Below, in pieces: positions 1 through 10,445 of a DNA stretch of 64,000 bases. Below the pieces are notes generated by a model. It had not been told where the DNA came from. It made no database searches and was given only the letters and a program-made list of their open reading frames with translations. The stretch is from an uncultured Candidatus Peregrinibacteria bacterium (GTDB taxonomy: Bacteria; Patescibacteriota; Gracilibacteria; Peribacterales; Peribacteraceae). The translations under genes and the position numbers were made by a program. The number at the start of each line of letters is the position of its first letter. Positions within the stretch are counted from its first letter, which is position 1. Location: NCBI GenBank assembly GCA_903854335.1, contig CAINVY010000003.1, positions 1 through 64,000 of the forward strand, in the 5' to 3' direction.

Positions 1-3000
1 GTAGGTCGATGGTGAAGAGGGGGTCGTTGTCAGGTTAACTGTTGTGGTGATGAACTTCGTACTCGTCGTGAGTGTTGTGCTCGTATGAGCGGCGTCATGC
101 ATGTACATGGGCCAGGGCAGGGGAGAGGTGGCCGATGAGTTTTGGAGGTCCCAATAGCTCAAGTAAGACACGGCCGTCCCACTAGTTAATCTATAGTCAG
201 ACCAAACCATCGCCAATTTGCCATTGTTGCCAAAATTTCCAATAGCGGGCGTACCCCCATCCCAATAGGATGTGGGTTTTGGGAAACCAGATATTTCCTG
301 TGTCGTCCTCCCATCGAAGGCATGGAGACCGAACATGTAAGTGTAGTAAGGACTCGTAGGAGTCATGGTCACAACATCTGCTATTCCATCGTTGTTGACA
401 TCTGCGAGAGCGGGAGCGGGAGGTCCATTAGTCATCGAAAGGACATTGTCCGTAACAGTATGAGGAGGCGTGAAGCTTAATGGCCAATTCGGGACCAGAG
501 TTCCATCGCCATGCCAAGCGTACATATGAAAGACGCCATCTCCTTTGGTCACTTGTACAACAACACTTGGCTTTCCGCTTCCGTCGATATCTCCGATGGC
601 AGGAAATCCGGAAACAGAATCTTTGCCCAACGTCTGCTTAGGCCATCCGGGAACAGCTGTCCCATTTCCGAGAAATGCCAACACCGTTCCACTTCCACTC
701 GATTGAATAATTTCCATTTTTCCATCTCCGTTAATATCACCCAGGACAGGCGGCTTGAGCCATAGGTCTTTGCTCTCTATTGGCCAACCAGGAAGTATTT
801 CGCCACTCGCACTGAGAACGGTAAGACGAACGACACCTGTTTTTGTCGGGTAATCATACACTGGATTCTCAATGACAATTTCCTTCTTCTTATCTCCCAC
901 AACATCACCGACAGCGAACGTCGTTCGAAACTGTCCATTATCTCCAGAGCTCTGCACTGGAACGCTCGACGGCCATCCATGCAAAGATTGTCCAGAGCCA
1001 TTGAAGACTTCAACGGGAAACGATCCATTACCGAAATCAATTTCCCTATCAGCTGCAATGAGATCGTTTTTCCCATCCCCAAGTAGATCCGAAACGGCAA
1101 GCCATCCGGCAGGCGCAGTAGTGTTGATTGGCCAACCACGCAGTGCTGTCCCGTCACCGTGGAATGCGAGAATATGTCCTTTTGTGCTATTGACGATAAT
1201 TTCATCCTTTCCATTGCCATCGAGATCGCCCGTGGTCCAACTGATAAAACACGGCCACGAATCATAACATTCATTCGTAAGCGTTTTTGGCCAGTTCGGA
1301 AGTTCATTCCCATTGATATCCCAAACATCAATGATATTCGTCCAAGTGGGAATATCCTCATGAATGGAAATAATTTCCTTTGCCGCATCGCCGGTCACAT
1401 CCGCGACCGCCCACTGGGCATACTTCACTGACGGTGGCCAATAAGCGAATTCCCCCTCAAGCGATTTCGGCCATCCTGTACGAATTGTGGGATCCACGGG
1501 AAGATGCACATCATTGGAAACGGTATAGGACTGGCCATTCTGCATCGTCACCGTGAGCGTAAATGTATACTGATCCGGTGTGACACCCGTCGGATCCCAT
1601 ACCCCCAGTACACCCTCAACCGTCTGCGTTCCACCATTCGTAAGAGTAAGAGAAGGACTGGAAAGGGAAGTCCCATCGCTGTGAAATATGTTGATGGCGT
1701 AATGAGAGAGCGTCGGGCAAAGAACAGCCCCCTTAAAGACGATCGGAACTCCGTTTGCGACTTCGGGATTATTTACACCAAGTTCAACTGATGGAAACTG
1801 AAATAGCGCATCATTCTGCAGAGTGTAGTAACCCAGATCCTCATAGACAACGGAAGAGCTGTTCACAGAACGCAAGCGCAATGCATATGCCCCACCGGGT
1901 AGAGTGGAGAGATCCCATGTCCCCAGTAGATCATTCGTTACAGGAGATGAAGAAGTCTGAATCGTCGTCCAGGAGAGATCTTTTTCCATATCACTTCCTA
2001 CATCAGACAATTGCGTCACCGATGACGCAGGCAGAGGCGCAAACTCGAGCGTGTAGTGATCGAATCCCGCTCCGTTTGCCGTGCCAATAACAGGTATGGA
2101 ACTTGCGTGAATGAAGTGCTCAAAATCTGGAGATTTCAATCTGGCCTGAAGACTGGACGTAAACGCCGTTGAGAAAATGGAATCGGTGAGAGGACTTGTG
2201 ATCCGAGCAGCGAGTGGCTGAGTAATAGTCAGTGCCTGCAAAGCATTGATGCGTCCAAAACCAGAATATGCATTGAAGCCAGCGACGTTGCTGCCGCTCG
2301 GATTGATATGATCAGCACTCTTGCGAATCACTTGTCGCACCTGCTCCGGAGTGTAGTCAGGATGGATTGAGAGAATGAGCGCCGCGAGTCCCGCCACATG
2401 GGGAGCCGCCATGCTCGTCCCCCCCATTCTCATGTAGTGTGAATTTATCTCATATTGGTTCATGGCAGAAACGGCACCTGCAGCCTTCAATGAGAGAATG
2501 GAGTAGTAGGGTGCATTAACATCTTCTGGCTCACTCTCACCTCCACCCGGACCAGCCACATCGATCTTCGGACCGTAGTTGGAAAACCATGCTTTGATGT
2601 CTGTGTGATCCGTGGCAGCAACAGTGATCACATTGGGAAAACCTGCCGGTTCAATGCCAAACATCGCATTGCCAACATCGAGATTGCTATTGGCCGCCGC
2701 TGCCACCACCGTCACGCCTTTCACATCATGTGCATAATTTACGGCATCGGCAAGAGGCTGAACCTGTACCATGGAGACGGGAGCTCCGGTACCCAAACTC
2801 ATATTGATGACTTTCGCTCCGTGATCCGCTGCAAAAATAATACCCTGTGCAATATCATCGAAAAAGCCGCTTCCAAAGTAATTGAGGACTTTGACGGGCA
2901 TGATCTTTGCTTTTGGAGCCACGCCAATAATGCCGATACCGTTATTTCCTACTGCCGCAATCGTTCCCGCCAAGTGCGAGCCATGACCATAGTCATCTTG

Positions 3001-4035
3001 AATATTATTGGTATCGGAAACGAAGTTCCAACCGTTACAATCTCCTGCAAACATGGCATCTCCATTTCCTCCGTTTCCACACAGGGGATTTTGCCAAACG
3101 TTTCCTGCAATATCTTCATGTGAGGTATCCAATCCTGTATCAAGGACAGCAACGACGACGCCAGACCCCTGAGAGAGATCCCACGCTCCACTTGCCGAAA
3201 TTTTCTTAAGACCCCAGAGATCTTCGTAACTTTGGCCCCATGCGCCGGACGAGCCGTAGTAAGGATCATTCGGCACCATCATGGCGTGTGCGATCACATT
3301 GGGTTCCACGGATTCCACCGATGGATCCTTGCGCAATTGTTCGATCAAGGACTCCGTTCCTGCGCTGTCGAGCCCCGGCACCGTAAACTTCGCATAGCGT
3401 TCAAGAACGCCTCCAGCACTCTTCTTCCGATTGTAGAAGAGCTTCTCCCCGTGTGCCCCATGATGGCTGCCCATGGCTTGACTGAATATGGTGTCTCCAA
3501 TACTGAACGTAGAAGCCGCATCTGCATCCGCTTTGTTCTTGAACTTCACGATAATCTGACCTGGAGCAAAATCAGATGAAAGTGCTGCACTGCCGGTCAG
3601 GGATGTTCCTTCCTTTTGTGAGGAGGGAAGGTGCACGATTTCCGGGTTAAAAGAATTGAGTGATGCGCGCTGAGAAAGAATAACGGACGGGCCCTGCTGC
3701 AAAGATTCCGACGATGAAGAATCGGAAGGAGCTGCCGAAGATACATCTGAGCTGGTAACACTCGATGACGAGGAAAGCACAAAGCCAGTCTGTGTAGACA
3801 ATGCGATAGATGAGACCGATGAAAACGTGCCGTTTCCGCTCTGCGGAGAACTCTGATTCAACTGCGAACCGGTTCCAGAAATGTCCGAGGAAGATGCACT
3901 GGAATCACTGACATCCTGTGCGGTGAATCGAAACGTTCCCAACTGTGTTCTGAAAAGAAGACACAGCGCGAGAATACTTAGACCCACAATGAATATGAGG
4001 CTAATGCGTCGCCGAAAATGAGGACGGATAATCAT
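1..4035 (-). CDS. Secreted S8 subtilisin-like serine protease with C-terminal FG-GAP/VCBS-like repeats (partial, runs off left window edge)
   Basis: Manual minus-strand translation is open from ATG at 4035 to position 1: N-terminal TM (MIIRPHFRRRISLIFIVGLSILALCLLF), VAVLDTGLDTSHEDIAG (Asp), DDYGHGSHLAGTIA (His), GGTSMAAPHVAGLAALI (Ser), then repeated GDLDGNGKDEIIV-type motifs. Absent from the ORF track because no stop lies in the window. Confidence 0.9.
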   Translation of the reverse strand, partial: MIIRPHFRRRISLIFIVGLSILALCLLFRTQLGTFRFTAQDVSDSSASSSDISGTGSQLNQSSPQSGNGTFSSVSSIALSTQTGFVLSSSSSVTSSDVSSAAPSDSSSSESLQQGPSVILSQRASLNSFNPEIVHLPSSQKEGTSLTGSAALSSDFAPGQIIVKFKNKADADAASTFSIGDTIFSQAMGSHHGAHGEKLFYNRKKSAGGVLERYAKFTVPGLDSAGTESLIEQLRKDPSVESVEPNVIAHAMMVPNDPYYGSSGAWGQSYEDLWGLKKISASGAWDLSQGSGVVVAVLDTGLDTSHEDIAGNVWQNPLCGNGGNGDAMFAGDCNGWNFVSDTNNIQDDYGHGSHLAGTIAAVGNNGIGIIGVAPKAKIMPVKVLNYFGSGFFDDIAQGIIFAADHGAKVINMSLGTGAPVSMVQVQPLADAVNYAHDVKGVTVVAAAANSNLDVGNAMFGIEPAGFPNVITVAATDHTDIKAWFSNYGPKIDVAGPGGGESEPEDVNAPYYSILSLKAAGAVSAMNQYEINSHYMRMGGTSMAAPHVAGLAALILSIHPDYTPEQVRQVIRKSADHINPSGSNVAGFNAYSGFGRINALQALTITQPLAARITSPLTDSIFSTAFTSSLQARLKSPDFEHFIHASSIPVIGTANGAGFDHYTLEFAPLPASSVTQLSDVGSDMEKDLSWTTIQTSSSPVTNDLLGTWDLSTLPGGAYALRLRSVNSSSVVYEDLGYYTLQNDALFQFPSVELGVNNPEVANGVPIVFKGAVLCPTLSHYAINIFHSDGTSLSSPSLTLTNGGTQTVEGVLGVWDPTGVTPDQYTFTLTVTMQNGQSYTVSNDVHLPVDPTIRTGWPKSLEGEFAYWPPSVKYAQWAVADVTGDAAKEIISIHEDIPTWTNIIDVWDINGNELPNWPKTLTNECYDSWPCFISWTTGDLDGNGKDEIIVNSTKGHILAFHGDGTALRGWPINTTAPAGWLAVSDLLGDGKNDLIAADREIDFGNGSFPVEVFNGSGQSLHGWPSSVPVQSSGDNGQFRTTFAVGDVVGDKKKEIVIENPVYDYPTKTGVVRLTVLSASGEILPGWPIESKDLWLKPPVLGDINGDGKMEIIQSSGSGTVLAFLGNGTAVPGWPKQTLGKDSVSGFPAIGDIDGSGKPSVVVQVTKGDGVFHMYAWHGDGTLVPNWPLSFTPPHTVTDNVLSMTNGPPAPALADVNNDGIADVVTMTPTSPYYTYMFGLHAFDGRTTQEISGFPKPTSYWDGGTPAIGNFGNNGKLAMVWSDYRLTSGTAVSYLSYWDLQNSSATSPLPWPMYMHDAAHTSTTLTTSTKFITTTVNLTTTPSSPSTY

Positions 4036-4198
4036 GTGTATTTTTCCAGCTATTGTATCATATTTTTCCATTGTTTACAACCTCTATCCTTTAGTTTTCA
4101 CTCAGGAGAAGCCACGAGTTTTCCGCTTCATGAAGCAAAATTTAATGTATTACAATTCCAAAGCGCTAAAGAGGGGAGTGCTCATTACCAAAAAACAT

Positions 4199-5125
4199 TC
4201 ACTTCCCATGAAATTTCCGGTGCACCTCCCTCAGCTGGGGGTTGGTGACATGCGTGTAGATCTGCGTCGTGGAGAGATCCTTGTGTCCGAGGAGTTCTTG
4301 AACACTGCGCAAATCCGCACCATTACGAAGAAGATCGGTCGCAAAGGAATGTCGCAATGTATGCGGAGACGGACTCGTGACAATCCCGGCCGCTCGCGCG
4401 TATTTTTTTACTAAGTTGTAAATCGAAATACGCGATAAGCGAAATTCCTCGCCGGGAGGCATCACCTGTACCGCTGCTGCGTGATTGCGGATAAAGAGAG
4501 GAGCGAGATGATCCAACCGACACTCAAGGGAATCCTTGATTGCAGCAACGGCCTCATCGGAAAGGAAAACCACTCGCAGCTTACTGCGCTTTCCCCGCAC
4601 AGAAATCTCGCGTGTCTGAAAATTCAAATCCAAACGATTGAGAGATCGCAGCTCCGCCAAGCGCAGACCGGTGGAGAAGAAGAGTTCAAGGATTGCCTTG
4701 TCGCGCTTCCCTTCCTTCGTAGAGGTATCCGGCGCCTTCAAAAGCCGATTCAAATCCTCCTTGAAGAGTACTTTTACCTTTCGCTGCTCCTCCTTGAAGC
4801 GTTTCACGCGATCCGGTGGATACACGTCCATTTCTTCCTCTTGAACCAAATAGCGGAGAAACGCACGAAGAACAGTGAGATGGTGATTTTTCGTGCGAAT
4901 TGCGAGCTCCTTGCCATTGCGCGCTTTGTAATCCTGCAGTTTTCCTTTGTAGGCACGAACGGTTTCTTTACTTATGTCCGCCACATCCGAAAGAGGGGAT
5001 AGTGTCAAAAAAAGTTCCAAGGACTGTGAATAGTTGCTCAATGTAAGCGGGGATTTATTTTCTTCCGCGCGGAGAAATAAAAGGTACCTGTCGATAGCCT
5101 GCGTAAGGGGGGAGTGAGAAGGCAT
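4199..5125 (-). CDS. xer: Tyrosine recombinase, XerC/XerD family
   Basis: 308 aa; N-terminal SAM-like core-binding region; catalytic motifs TGLRLAELRSL, HTLRHSFATDLLRNGADLRSVQELLGHKDLSTTQIYTHV. Confidence 0.95.
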   Translation of the reverse strand: MPSHSPLTQAIDRYLLFLRAEENKSPLTLSNYSQSLELFLTLSPLSDVADISKETVRAYKGKLQDYKARNGKELAIRTKNHHLTVLRAFLRYLVQEEEMDVYPPDRVKRFKEEQRKVKVLFKEDLNRLLKAPDTSTKEGKRDKAILELFFSTGLRLAELRSLNRLDLNFQTREISVRGKRSKLRVVFLSDEAVAAIKDSLECRLDHLAPLFIRNHAAAVQVMPPGEEFRLSRISIYNLVKKYARAAGIVTSPSPHTLRHSFATDLLRNGADLRSVQELLGHKDLSTTQIYTHVTNPQLREVHRKFHGK

Positions 5126-5134
5126 AGATCAATT

Positions 5135-5162
5135 TGTTAACATAATGCATTTTATGTTAACT
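5135..5162 (+). promoter_or_regulatory. dif: dif-like XerC/XerD recombination site
   Basis: TGTTAACATAA-TGCATT-TTATGTTAACT: perfect 10-bp inverted arms around a 6-bp spacer; 21/28 identical to E. coli dif as remembered (GGTGCGCATAATGTATATTATGTTAAAT); 9 bp upstream of xer. Confidence 0.75.
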
Positions 5163-5549
5163 ACTGAATAGAGGTAAACATAATACGGTCTCAATAGTAG
5201 CAAAACAGCCCATAGATGCAAAAATTCCGGCTTTCCCTACTGTGTGCAGAGGGTGTGGATAACTTTGTTTTTGAGCATATTGAGGATGCTAGGCCTAATA
5301 TCCTCAAAATCACCTTCACGGAGACGCGAGTTAAATATCCCCAGGCTATGTCACCCCATTTACCATGAAATTTTAGATACGTTTTAAACGACGACTCCCC
5401 TCTCATGTTTAGAATTCTGCGGAATCCTCTACGTCATCATTTTTAGATTTTTTTGATGAATGAGAAACAACATATTTCACGAATGAATGTCTTTTTATAC
5501 AAAATTGCTTTCTGAAATATTTTAAATATACTGTCCAACTTTCTCTGCA

Positions 5550-6188
5550 TTAGGATTGCACCTTAAGAGGACCGAAATAGGGCGCCAAGACCTCATAGAT
5601 CATCCCCAAGACCTCTCGTGGAATACTCCATTCCTCAAGGGGTGAGGAAGAGGCGTGAGAGGCGGGGAACGTCTGGATCTTCCAGTGACTCCGCCAAGCA
5701 AGGAACGTAATCCTGGCCAGGTGATAGTCGTCGCTGATGGCAACGATCGACGCACACGACCCCGTGAGCGGTTTCGTAAATGCAATATTCTCCTCCGTCG
5801 ATCGGGAGCGGCTCTCCAGAATCAAATCCCCCGGCTTCACCCCGTCAGAAATCGCCTCTCTGCGCATCACTTCCGCCTCCGAAAGCCGCATCCCCTCCCC
5901 TTTTCCTCCCGTCAGAAAGATCTTCTTCAGGCTGCCGCGTTTGTAGAGGTCCGCAGCGGTCATCACGCGACGACGGATCGCGGGTCCGGGCTGAGAAGCG
6001 ATAACACGACCGCTGCCATTGCGAAGCGGCTGCACCGCCGCACCGAAGACGACGCCGCAATCGGCGGGAAAACGCGCATCGCCTCGCATGGACGAGAGCA
6101 CGAAAACAAGGGAGAGGACCACGATCCCCACCACCGTAACAATGAGGATGAATGACAGCCGAACGAAAAATCGCAGCAATCGTTTCAT
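5550..6188 (-). CDS. YdcF/SanA-like (DUF218) membrane protein
   Basis: N-terminal TM; GVVFGAAV, KIFLTGGKGEGMRLSEAEVMRREAI, ESRSRSTEENI. ATGA overlap with the upstream gene at 6185-6188 supports the MKRLLRFF start. Confidence 0.8.
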   Translation of the reverse strand: MKRLLRFFVRLSFILIVTVVGIVVLSLVFVLSSMRGDARFPADCGVVFGAAVQPLRNGSGRVIASQPGPAIRRRVMTAADLYKRGSLKKIFLTGGKGEGMRLSEAEVMRREAISDGVKPGDLILESRSRSTEENIAFTKPLTGSCASIVAISDDYHLARITFLAWRSHWKIQTFPASHASSSPLEEWSIPREVLGMIYEVLAPYFGPLKVQS

Positions 6189-7768
6189 TGCACGCTGATT
6201 GAAATATTGGAAGGAATCGACGGTAGCTTGGAATTCCACGGAGGCCAAAGACCAATGGAAACTTTTTCCACTTCGGGAAGATTCTTGATGATACGCAACG
6301 CATCCGTGCGAGATATGCCAGTGATCTTCTCGCGAATGCTCTCATCGTACCGTGCCCCGGCGAGCGTGAGTGGATCGAAGACGAATTCCTGCGTGGCAGA
6401 AAGTTCGGCCGTGATCTTGATCCAGGAGAGATCGTCGGCGTAGTCAAAGACACTCACATCGAGGTTCTTCAGATCCACCGATCCTTCGATAAGCCGCTCA
6501 TTTTCCGCAATGTGAGACCGCAGATCCATACCAAGAACATCAAGAATCGGCTTCGCATCGTACATAAACATCTTGTACGTCAGTGCTCCTTGCACCGTCA
6601 CGGACGTCACGGGCTGACCAATCAGATTCGTGGGAAGGAAGAATCCCGTGAGCGTCGACTTCACGAGTTGATCGTTGGTGAAAAGACGCAATTGGCCGGT
6701 CCCCGTGGCATTCTTCGTATCCACGATTTTCTGAATCTGCCCGATCGCCTGCGCGGTAAGCTCCTGCTCAAGACGCCTCTGCGCGTTGTCGATGTCGGTT
6801 TTCTGAAGCACGGAACGATACGCCGTCGTCCCACCAGTGGCAGGAACGCGATTCTCCGCATACAGCGTCACACGATCCACTTCGCTGAGTGCGGGAAAGT
6901 CCCATCGGACCCCCGCAGGAACATTTCCCCGATCACCGATGATTTCGTCGTAGACATCCACCGTCTCAGCTTGGGCAAGTACCGACGTGCTGCCGCTGCC
7001 GGGAACGACGACACCATTCTGTATACGAAAGACCATTCCTGCTTGGTTCCTCAGGCGCGTCCCCTTCTTGAGTGAAACCACATCGGGAGTTTTATTGATA
7101 ATCGTCATCGGAACCTGCGCGTTCGTTCCGATGAATTGCTTGCCAACCTGGTTGGACGAGTAGGCCCCGTGTACCGTAACGATCAAGGGGATGAGGGGCA
7201 TCGTTTGGACGTGCGACGGAGGCCGCTCCAGAGAACCGGACGATACGAGAATGAAATTCATCGTTTCCTGCAGCATGTTTCCGCGCGGAGAAATCCGAAC
7301 GGTGGCGGACGGAAGAAGGCGAAAGACAACGAAAAGGAAGAGGAAGACGCTCAACGAGAGAAGCACGAGGATGCGAACTTTCGGAAGAGAGAGGAGACCC
7401 ATGCCCTGCAATCGCGATCGCCATTTCTGACGCCAATGCTGCGGAGAGAAAACAAGAAGAGATTCGTCGAGCTGCGGATGGCCCGCGAGAACTTCGCGAA
7501 GAACGGCGACCTGATCCACCACAGAAATCCCCACGTTTCGAGCGGCAGAAGCCAGAATGTGACGATGCGTCGCGAGCCGAAATCTGTGAGACAACTTCGC
7601 GCATGCACGAAGAAATTCCTTTCCGTGCTCCGATTGCATCAATAAATGCGAATCCTGGGGAGAGAGAACAACCAAAATGCCTTCATCGATCTGCTCGATG
7701 CGTTTTTGGAAGCCACTCCACGACTCCTCCTCCCTACGGAAGAGCACCTGCAAAGTCTCTTGAGGCAT
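6185..7768 (-). CDS. Single-pass membrane protein with baseplate-J-like extracellular region
   Basis: 527 aa; central TM (VRILVLLSLSVFLFLFVVFRLL); KGTRLRNQAGMVFRIQNGVVVPGSG... resembles the baseplate J-like proteins of CPR genomes. Confidence 0.6.
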   Translation of the reverse strand: MPQETLQVLFRREEESWSGFQKRIEQIDEGILVVLSPQDSHLLMQSEHGKEFLRACAKLSHRFRLATHRHILASAARNVGISVVDQVAVLREVLAGHPQLDESLLVFSPQHWRQKWRSRLQGMGLLSLPKVRILVLLSLSVFLFLFVVFRLLPSATVRISPRGNMLQETMNFILVSSGSLERPPSHVQTMPLIPLIVTVHGAYSSNQVGKQFIGTNAQVPMTIINKTPDVVSLKKGTRLRNQAGMVFRIQNGVVVPGSGSTSVLAQAETVDVYDEIIGDRGNVPAGVRWDFPALSEVDRVTLYAENRVPATGGTTAYRSVLQKTDIDNAQRRLEQELTAQAIGQIQKIVDTKNATGTGQLRLFTNDQLVKSTLTGFFLPTNLIGQPVTSVTVQGALTYKMFMYDAKPILDVLGMDLRSHIAENERLIEGSVDLKNLDVSVFDYADDLSWIKITAELSATQEFVFDPLTLAGARYDESIREKITGISRTDALRIIKNLPEVEKVSIGLWPPWNSKLPSIPSNISISVQ

Positions 7769-7800
7769 GGATCAGATGGTACCGAGAGGAAGTCGCGCCG

Positions 7801-8997
7801 TCACGCTTCGAGAGCCTTGAGGGAGGGAAATTTTTTCCCTGCGATGAATTCCAACATGGCACCGCCGCCCGTGCTCACGAACGTGTAGGCGGAGAGTTTG
7901 TACTTGTACCGAATGTGAAAATCGATGGTATCGCCGCCGCCGATCAAAGTGATTGCCCCTTTCTTGGTCGCGGCCGCCACCGCTTCGGCGATGCGCTTCG
8001 TGCCATGTGAGAAACGATTGACCTCGTAGAGTCCGAGCGGCCCGTTCCAAGCGATCGTTCCGGCCTTCGCAATGATTTTGCAATACCGCTCAATGGACAC
8101 TTTCCCCACATCGAAAATGCTCATGTCTCCTTCGATATTCTCCACGGGCAAGTCGACTTTTTCGGCATGCGCCGTCGGGGATGCCCCCAACACCACATCT
8201 CTCGGAATCACCACATCTGCATTCTTCGCCTTCTTCCCCTCAAGCATGATCTCTTGCGCCTGCTCCAGATACGCTTTTTCATATTTGGACTTGCCTACGT
8301 CAAACCCGCGCGCTGCGATAAAGGTATTTGCGATGCATCCACCGAGCAGAATCGCATCGCCTTTCTCGAGAAAGTTCTCAATCACGGGAACCTTCGTCTC
8401 CATCTTGGCTCCGCTCACGATGAGCACGAGCGGACGCTTGGGGTTGTGCAAAACCTTGGAGAGATTTTCCACCTCTTTCTGCAATTGCAATCCCATGAAG
8501 GCCGGCCGCAGCTTGGCCAACGCGACCATCGAGGCATGTTTGCGATGACAGTTCGTAAACGCATCATTCACATACACGTCTCCCAACTGCGCGAGCTCCT
8601 TGGCAAAAAGCGGATCGTTCGTCTCCTCGCCGGGATCGAAGCGCAGGTTTTCGAGGAAGAGCACCTCGCCGGGCTTGAGAGCTTTCGCCATCTTCTGCGT
8701 CTCCTTTCCCACGCACGAGGACGCAAACCGTACCTTACGACCGAGGAACTTCTGGAGAATCGGTCGAATCGGCTTCTGACTGAACATGGGAACGCGCTTG
8801 CCCTTGGGACGACCCTGATGGCTCAGGATGATAAGGGAAGCCCCCTTCTTCAAAATGAACTCCATCGTCGGAAGCAACGCCTCAATGCGCTCGGTATCCA
8901 TAACCTTCCCTTTTTCCATCGGTACGTCGAAACCGGCACGCAGGAGGACTCTCTTTCCCTCGAGTCGCGCCTTATCAAGAGTGCGATAGGCTTTCAT
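7801..8997 (-). CDS. pgk: Phosphoglycerate kinase
   Basis: 398 aa; LLRAGFDVPMEKGKVMDTERIEALLPT, ILSHQGRPKG, FLENLRFDPGEE, GGGDTIDF. Confidence 0.98.
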   Translation of the reverse strand: MKAYRTLDKARLEGKRVLLRAGFDVPMEKGKVMDTERIEALLPTMEFILKKGASLIILSHQGRPKGKRVPMFSQKPIRPILQKFLGRKVRFASSCVGKETQKMAKALKPGEVLFLENLRFDPGEETNDPLFAKELAQLGDVYVNDAFTNCHRKHASMVALAKLRPAFMGLQLQKEVENLSKVLHNPKRPLVLIVSGAKMETKVPVIENFLEKGDAILLGGCIANTFIAARGFDVGKSKYEKAYLEQAQEIMLEGKKAKNADVVIPRDVVLGASPTAHAEKVDLPVENIEGDMSIFDVGKVSIERYCKIIAKAGTIAWNGPLGLYEVNRFSHGTKRIAEAVAAATKKGAITLIGGGDTIDFHIRYKYKLSAYTFVSTGGGAMLEFIAGKKFPSLKALEA

Positions 8998-9062
8998 GCA
9001 CGGAGTCTATCGCCGCTCACAACGCGGCACAAATGATTCTGTGTCTGGTAGAGTATTGTCCA

Positions 9063-10112
9063 ATGACGCCCCTCGTCCTCCTTCCCCTGCTCGCGCTCGC
9101 TGTCTCGGTCGCACTCTTTGGCACATCGCTCCTCCTCTTCCCGCGCCTCGGCCTCCTCGACTTCCCCGAGCGCTACGGTCTCACGCGCGGTCGCATCCCC
9201 TACCCCACCGGAATCGTTGCCATCCTGCTCTTCCTCGCGTTCTACATTGCACTGACTCCGCACAGCTTCAAGTCGCTCAGTACCTCGCTTGCCATCCTCA
9301 TCCTCGGCATCTTCTGCTTTCGTGACGATCGCAATCCCCTCCCCCCGTTGCTGCGCATCGCCGTTCAGGTGCTGGTCTCGATTCTCGTCTTCCTCGGCGG
9401 AGCGCAAATCTTCTCCTTCACCAACCCGCTGCAAGGAATCGTCGGAGGACCGGTCTTCATCCTGAATCACTGGCTCGTCACCATCCCCTTCTTCGGGCCT
9501 CTCTCCATTGTCTCCGCTCTCTTCACGGTCTTCTGGCTTGGGCTGACGATTAACGCGCTGAATTGGTTCGACGGGATACCCGGACAAGTGTCGCTGCTCT
9601 CGACCATCGGGTTTTTGACGATCGGCTTTCTCTCGCTCAGCGCACGCGTGCACCAACCGTCCCTGGCTCTGCTGGCCTTCGTGCTCGCCGGTATCAGTTT
9701 CGGTTGTCTCTGCTTCGATTTTCCGCCTCCGCGCATGCTCACGGGCGACACAGGCGCAATGTTCTTCGGGCTCATGCTCGGCCTCCTCACGATCTACTCG
9801 GGCGGTAAAGTGGCGACAGCCTTTCTTGTTCTCGGCGTTCCCCTCTTCGATCTCATCCTCGTCATCGGTCGAAGAATCCGCAAGGGCTCGAGTATCTTTC
9901 GCGGCAATGCGCAGGATGAGCACCTGCACCATCGGTTGCTGCGTCGCGGGTGGCGTCCGCGCTCGGTCATCTTCCTCACCGCCGCAATCGGCGCGGTCTT
10001 CGGCATCTCGGCGCTCTTCTTCTCCACACGAGAGAAGTTCCTCGCAGCGATCCTCCTCTTCCTCTTCATGTTGATGCTCTCCGTATACTCGTCACCCAAG
10101 AGACGCTCCTGA
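9063..10112 (+). CDS. MraY/WecA-like glycosyl-phosphotransferase (GT4 family)
   Basis: Multi-TM; NALNWFDGIPGQ, LTGDTGAMFFGLMLG, DEHLHHRLLRRGW motifs. Confidence 0.88.
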   Translation: MTPLVLLPLLALAVSVALFGTSLLLFPRLGLLDFPERYGLTRGRIPYPTGIVAILLFLAFYIALTPHSFKSLSTSLAILILGIFCFRDDRNPLPPLLRIAVQVLVSILVFLGGAQIFSFTNPLQGIVGGPVFILNHWLVTIPFFGPLSIVSALFTVFWLGLTINALNWFDGIPGQVSLLSTIGFLTIGFLSLSARVHQPSLALLAFVLAGISFGCLCFDFPPPRMLTGDTGAMFFGLMLGLLTIYSGGKVATAFLVLGVPLFDLILVIGRRIRKGSSIFRGNAQDEHLHHRLLRRGWRPRSVIFLTAAIGAVFGISALFFSTREKFLAAILLFLFMLMLSVYSSPKRRS

Positions 10113-10118
10113 TCTCGC

Positions 10119-10445
10119 ATGCCCCGCTATCACCTCATCGTCTACGTGCCAATCGCGGCTGCCGACACAGTGCGAAGTGCCCTCGCGGAAGTCGGCGCCG
10201 GCACCATCGGAAACTACGACCACTGCTCATTCTCCTCGCGGGGAATCGGCAGGTTCCGCCCTCTCAAAGGAGCAAAGCCCGCACTCGGTAACATTGGACA
10301 CATCGAAGAAGTGGAAGAGGAACGGATCGAGGCCGTGATCGAAACGAAATCCGAAGCACAGCTTCGACACGCACTTGAAGACATCCGTGCCGCGCATCCC
10401 TACGAGGAACCGGCGATTCATGTGCTACCAATGATAGAACGATGA
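10119..10445 (+). CDS. NIF3/YqfO-like (CutA-fold) small protein
   Basis: 108 aa; YDHCSFSSRGIGRFRPLKGAKPALG, HPYEEPAIHVLPM match the YqfO-type domain. Confidence 0.8.
   Translation: MPRYHLIVYVPIAAADTVRSALAEVGAGTIGNYDHCSFSSRGIGRFRPLKGAKPALGNIGHIEEVEEERIEAVIETKSEAQLRHALEDIRAAHPYEEPAIHVLPMIER

Noticed and set aside
1-4035. Apparent gap without long ORFs, suggesting a pseudogene or alternative genetic code
   Set aside because: Manual translation shows one continuous frame open to the window edge; it is missing from the track because no in-window stop exists.
8994-9932. 312-aa minus-strand Glu/Arg-rich ORF
   Set aside because: Antisense of the clear WecA/MraY-like gene; low-complexity composition typical of GC-rich shadow ORFs.
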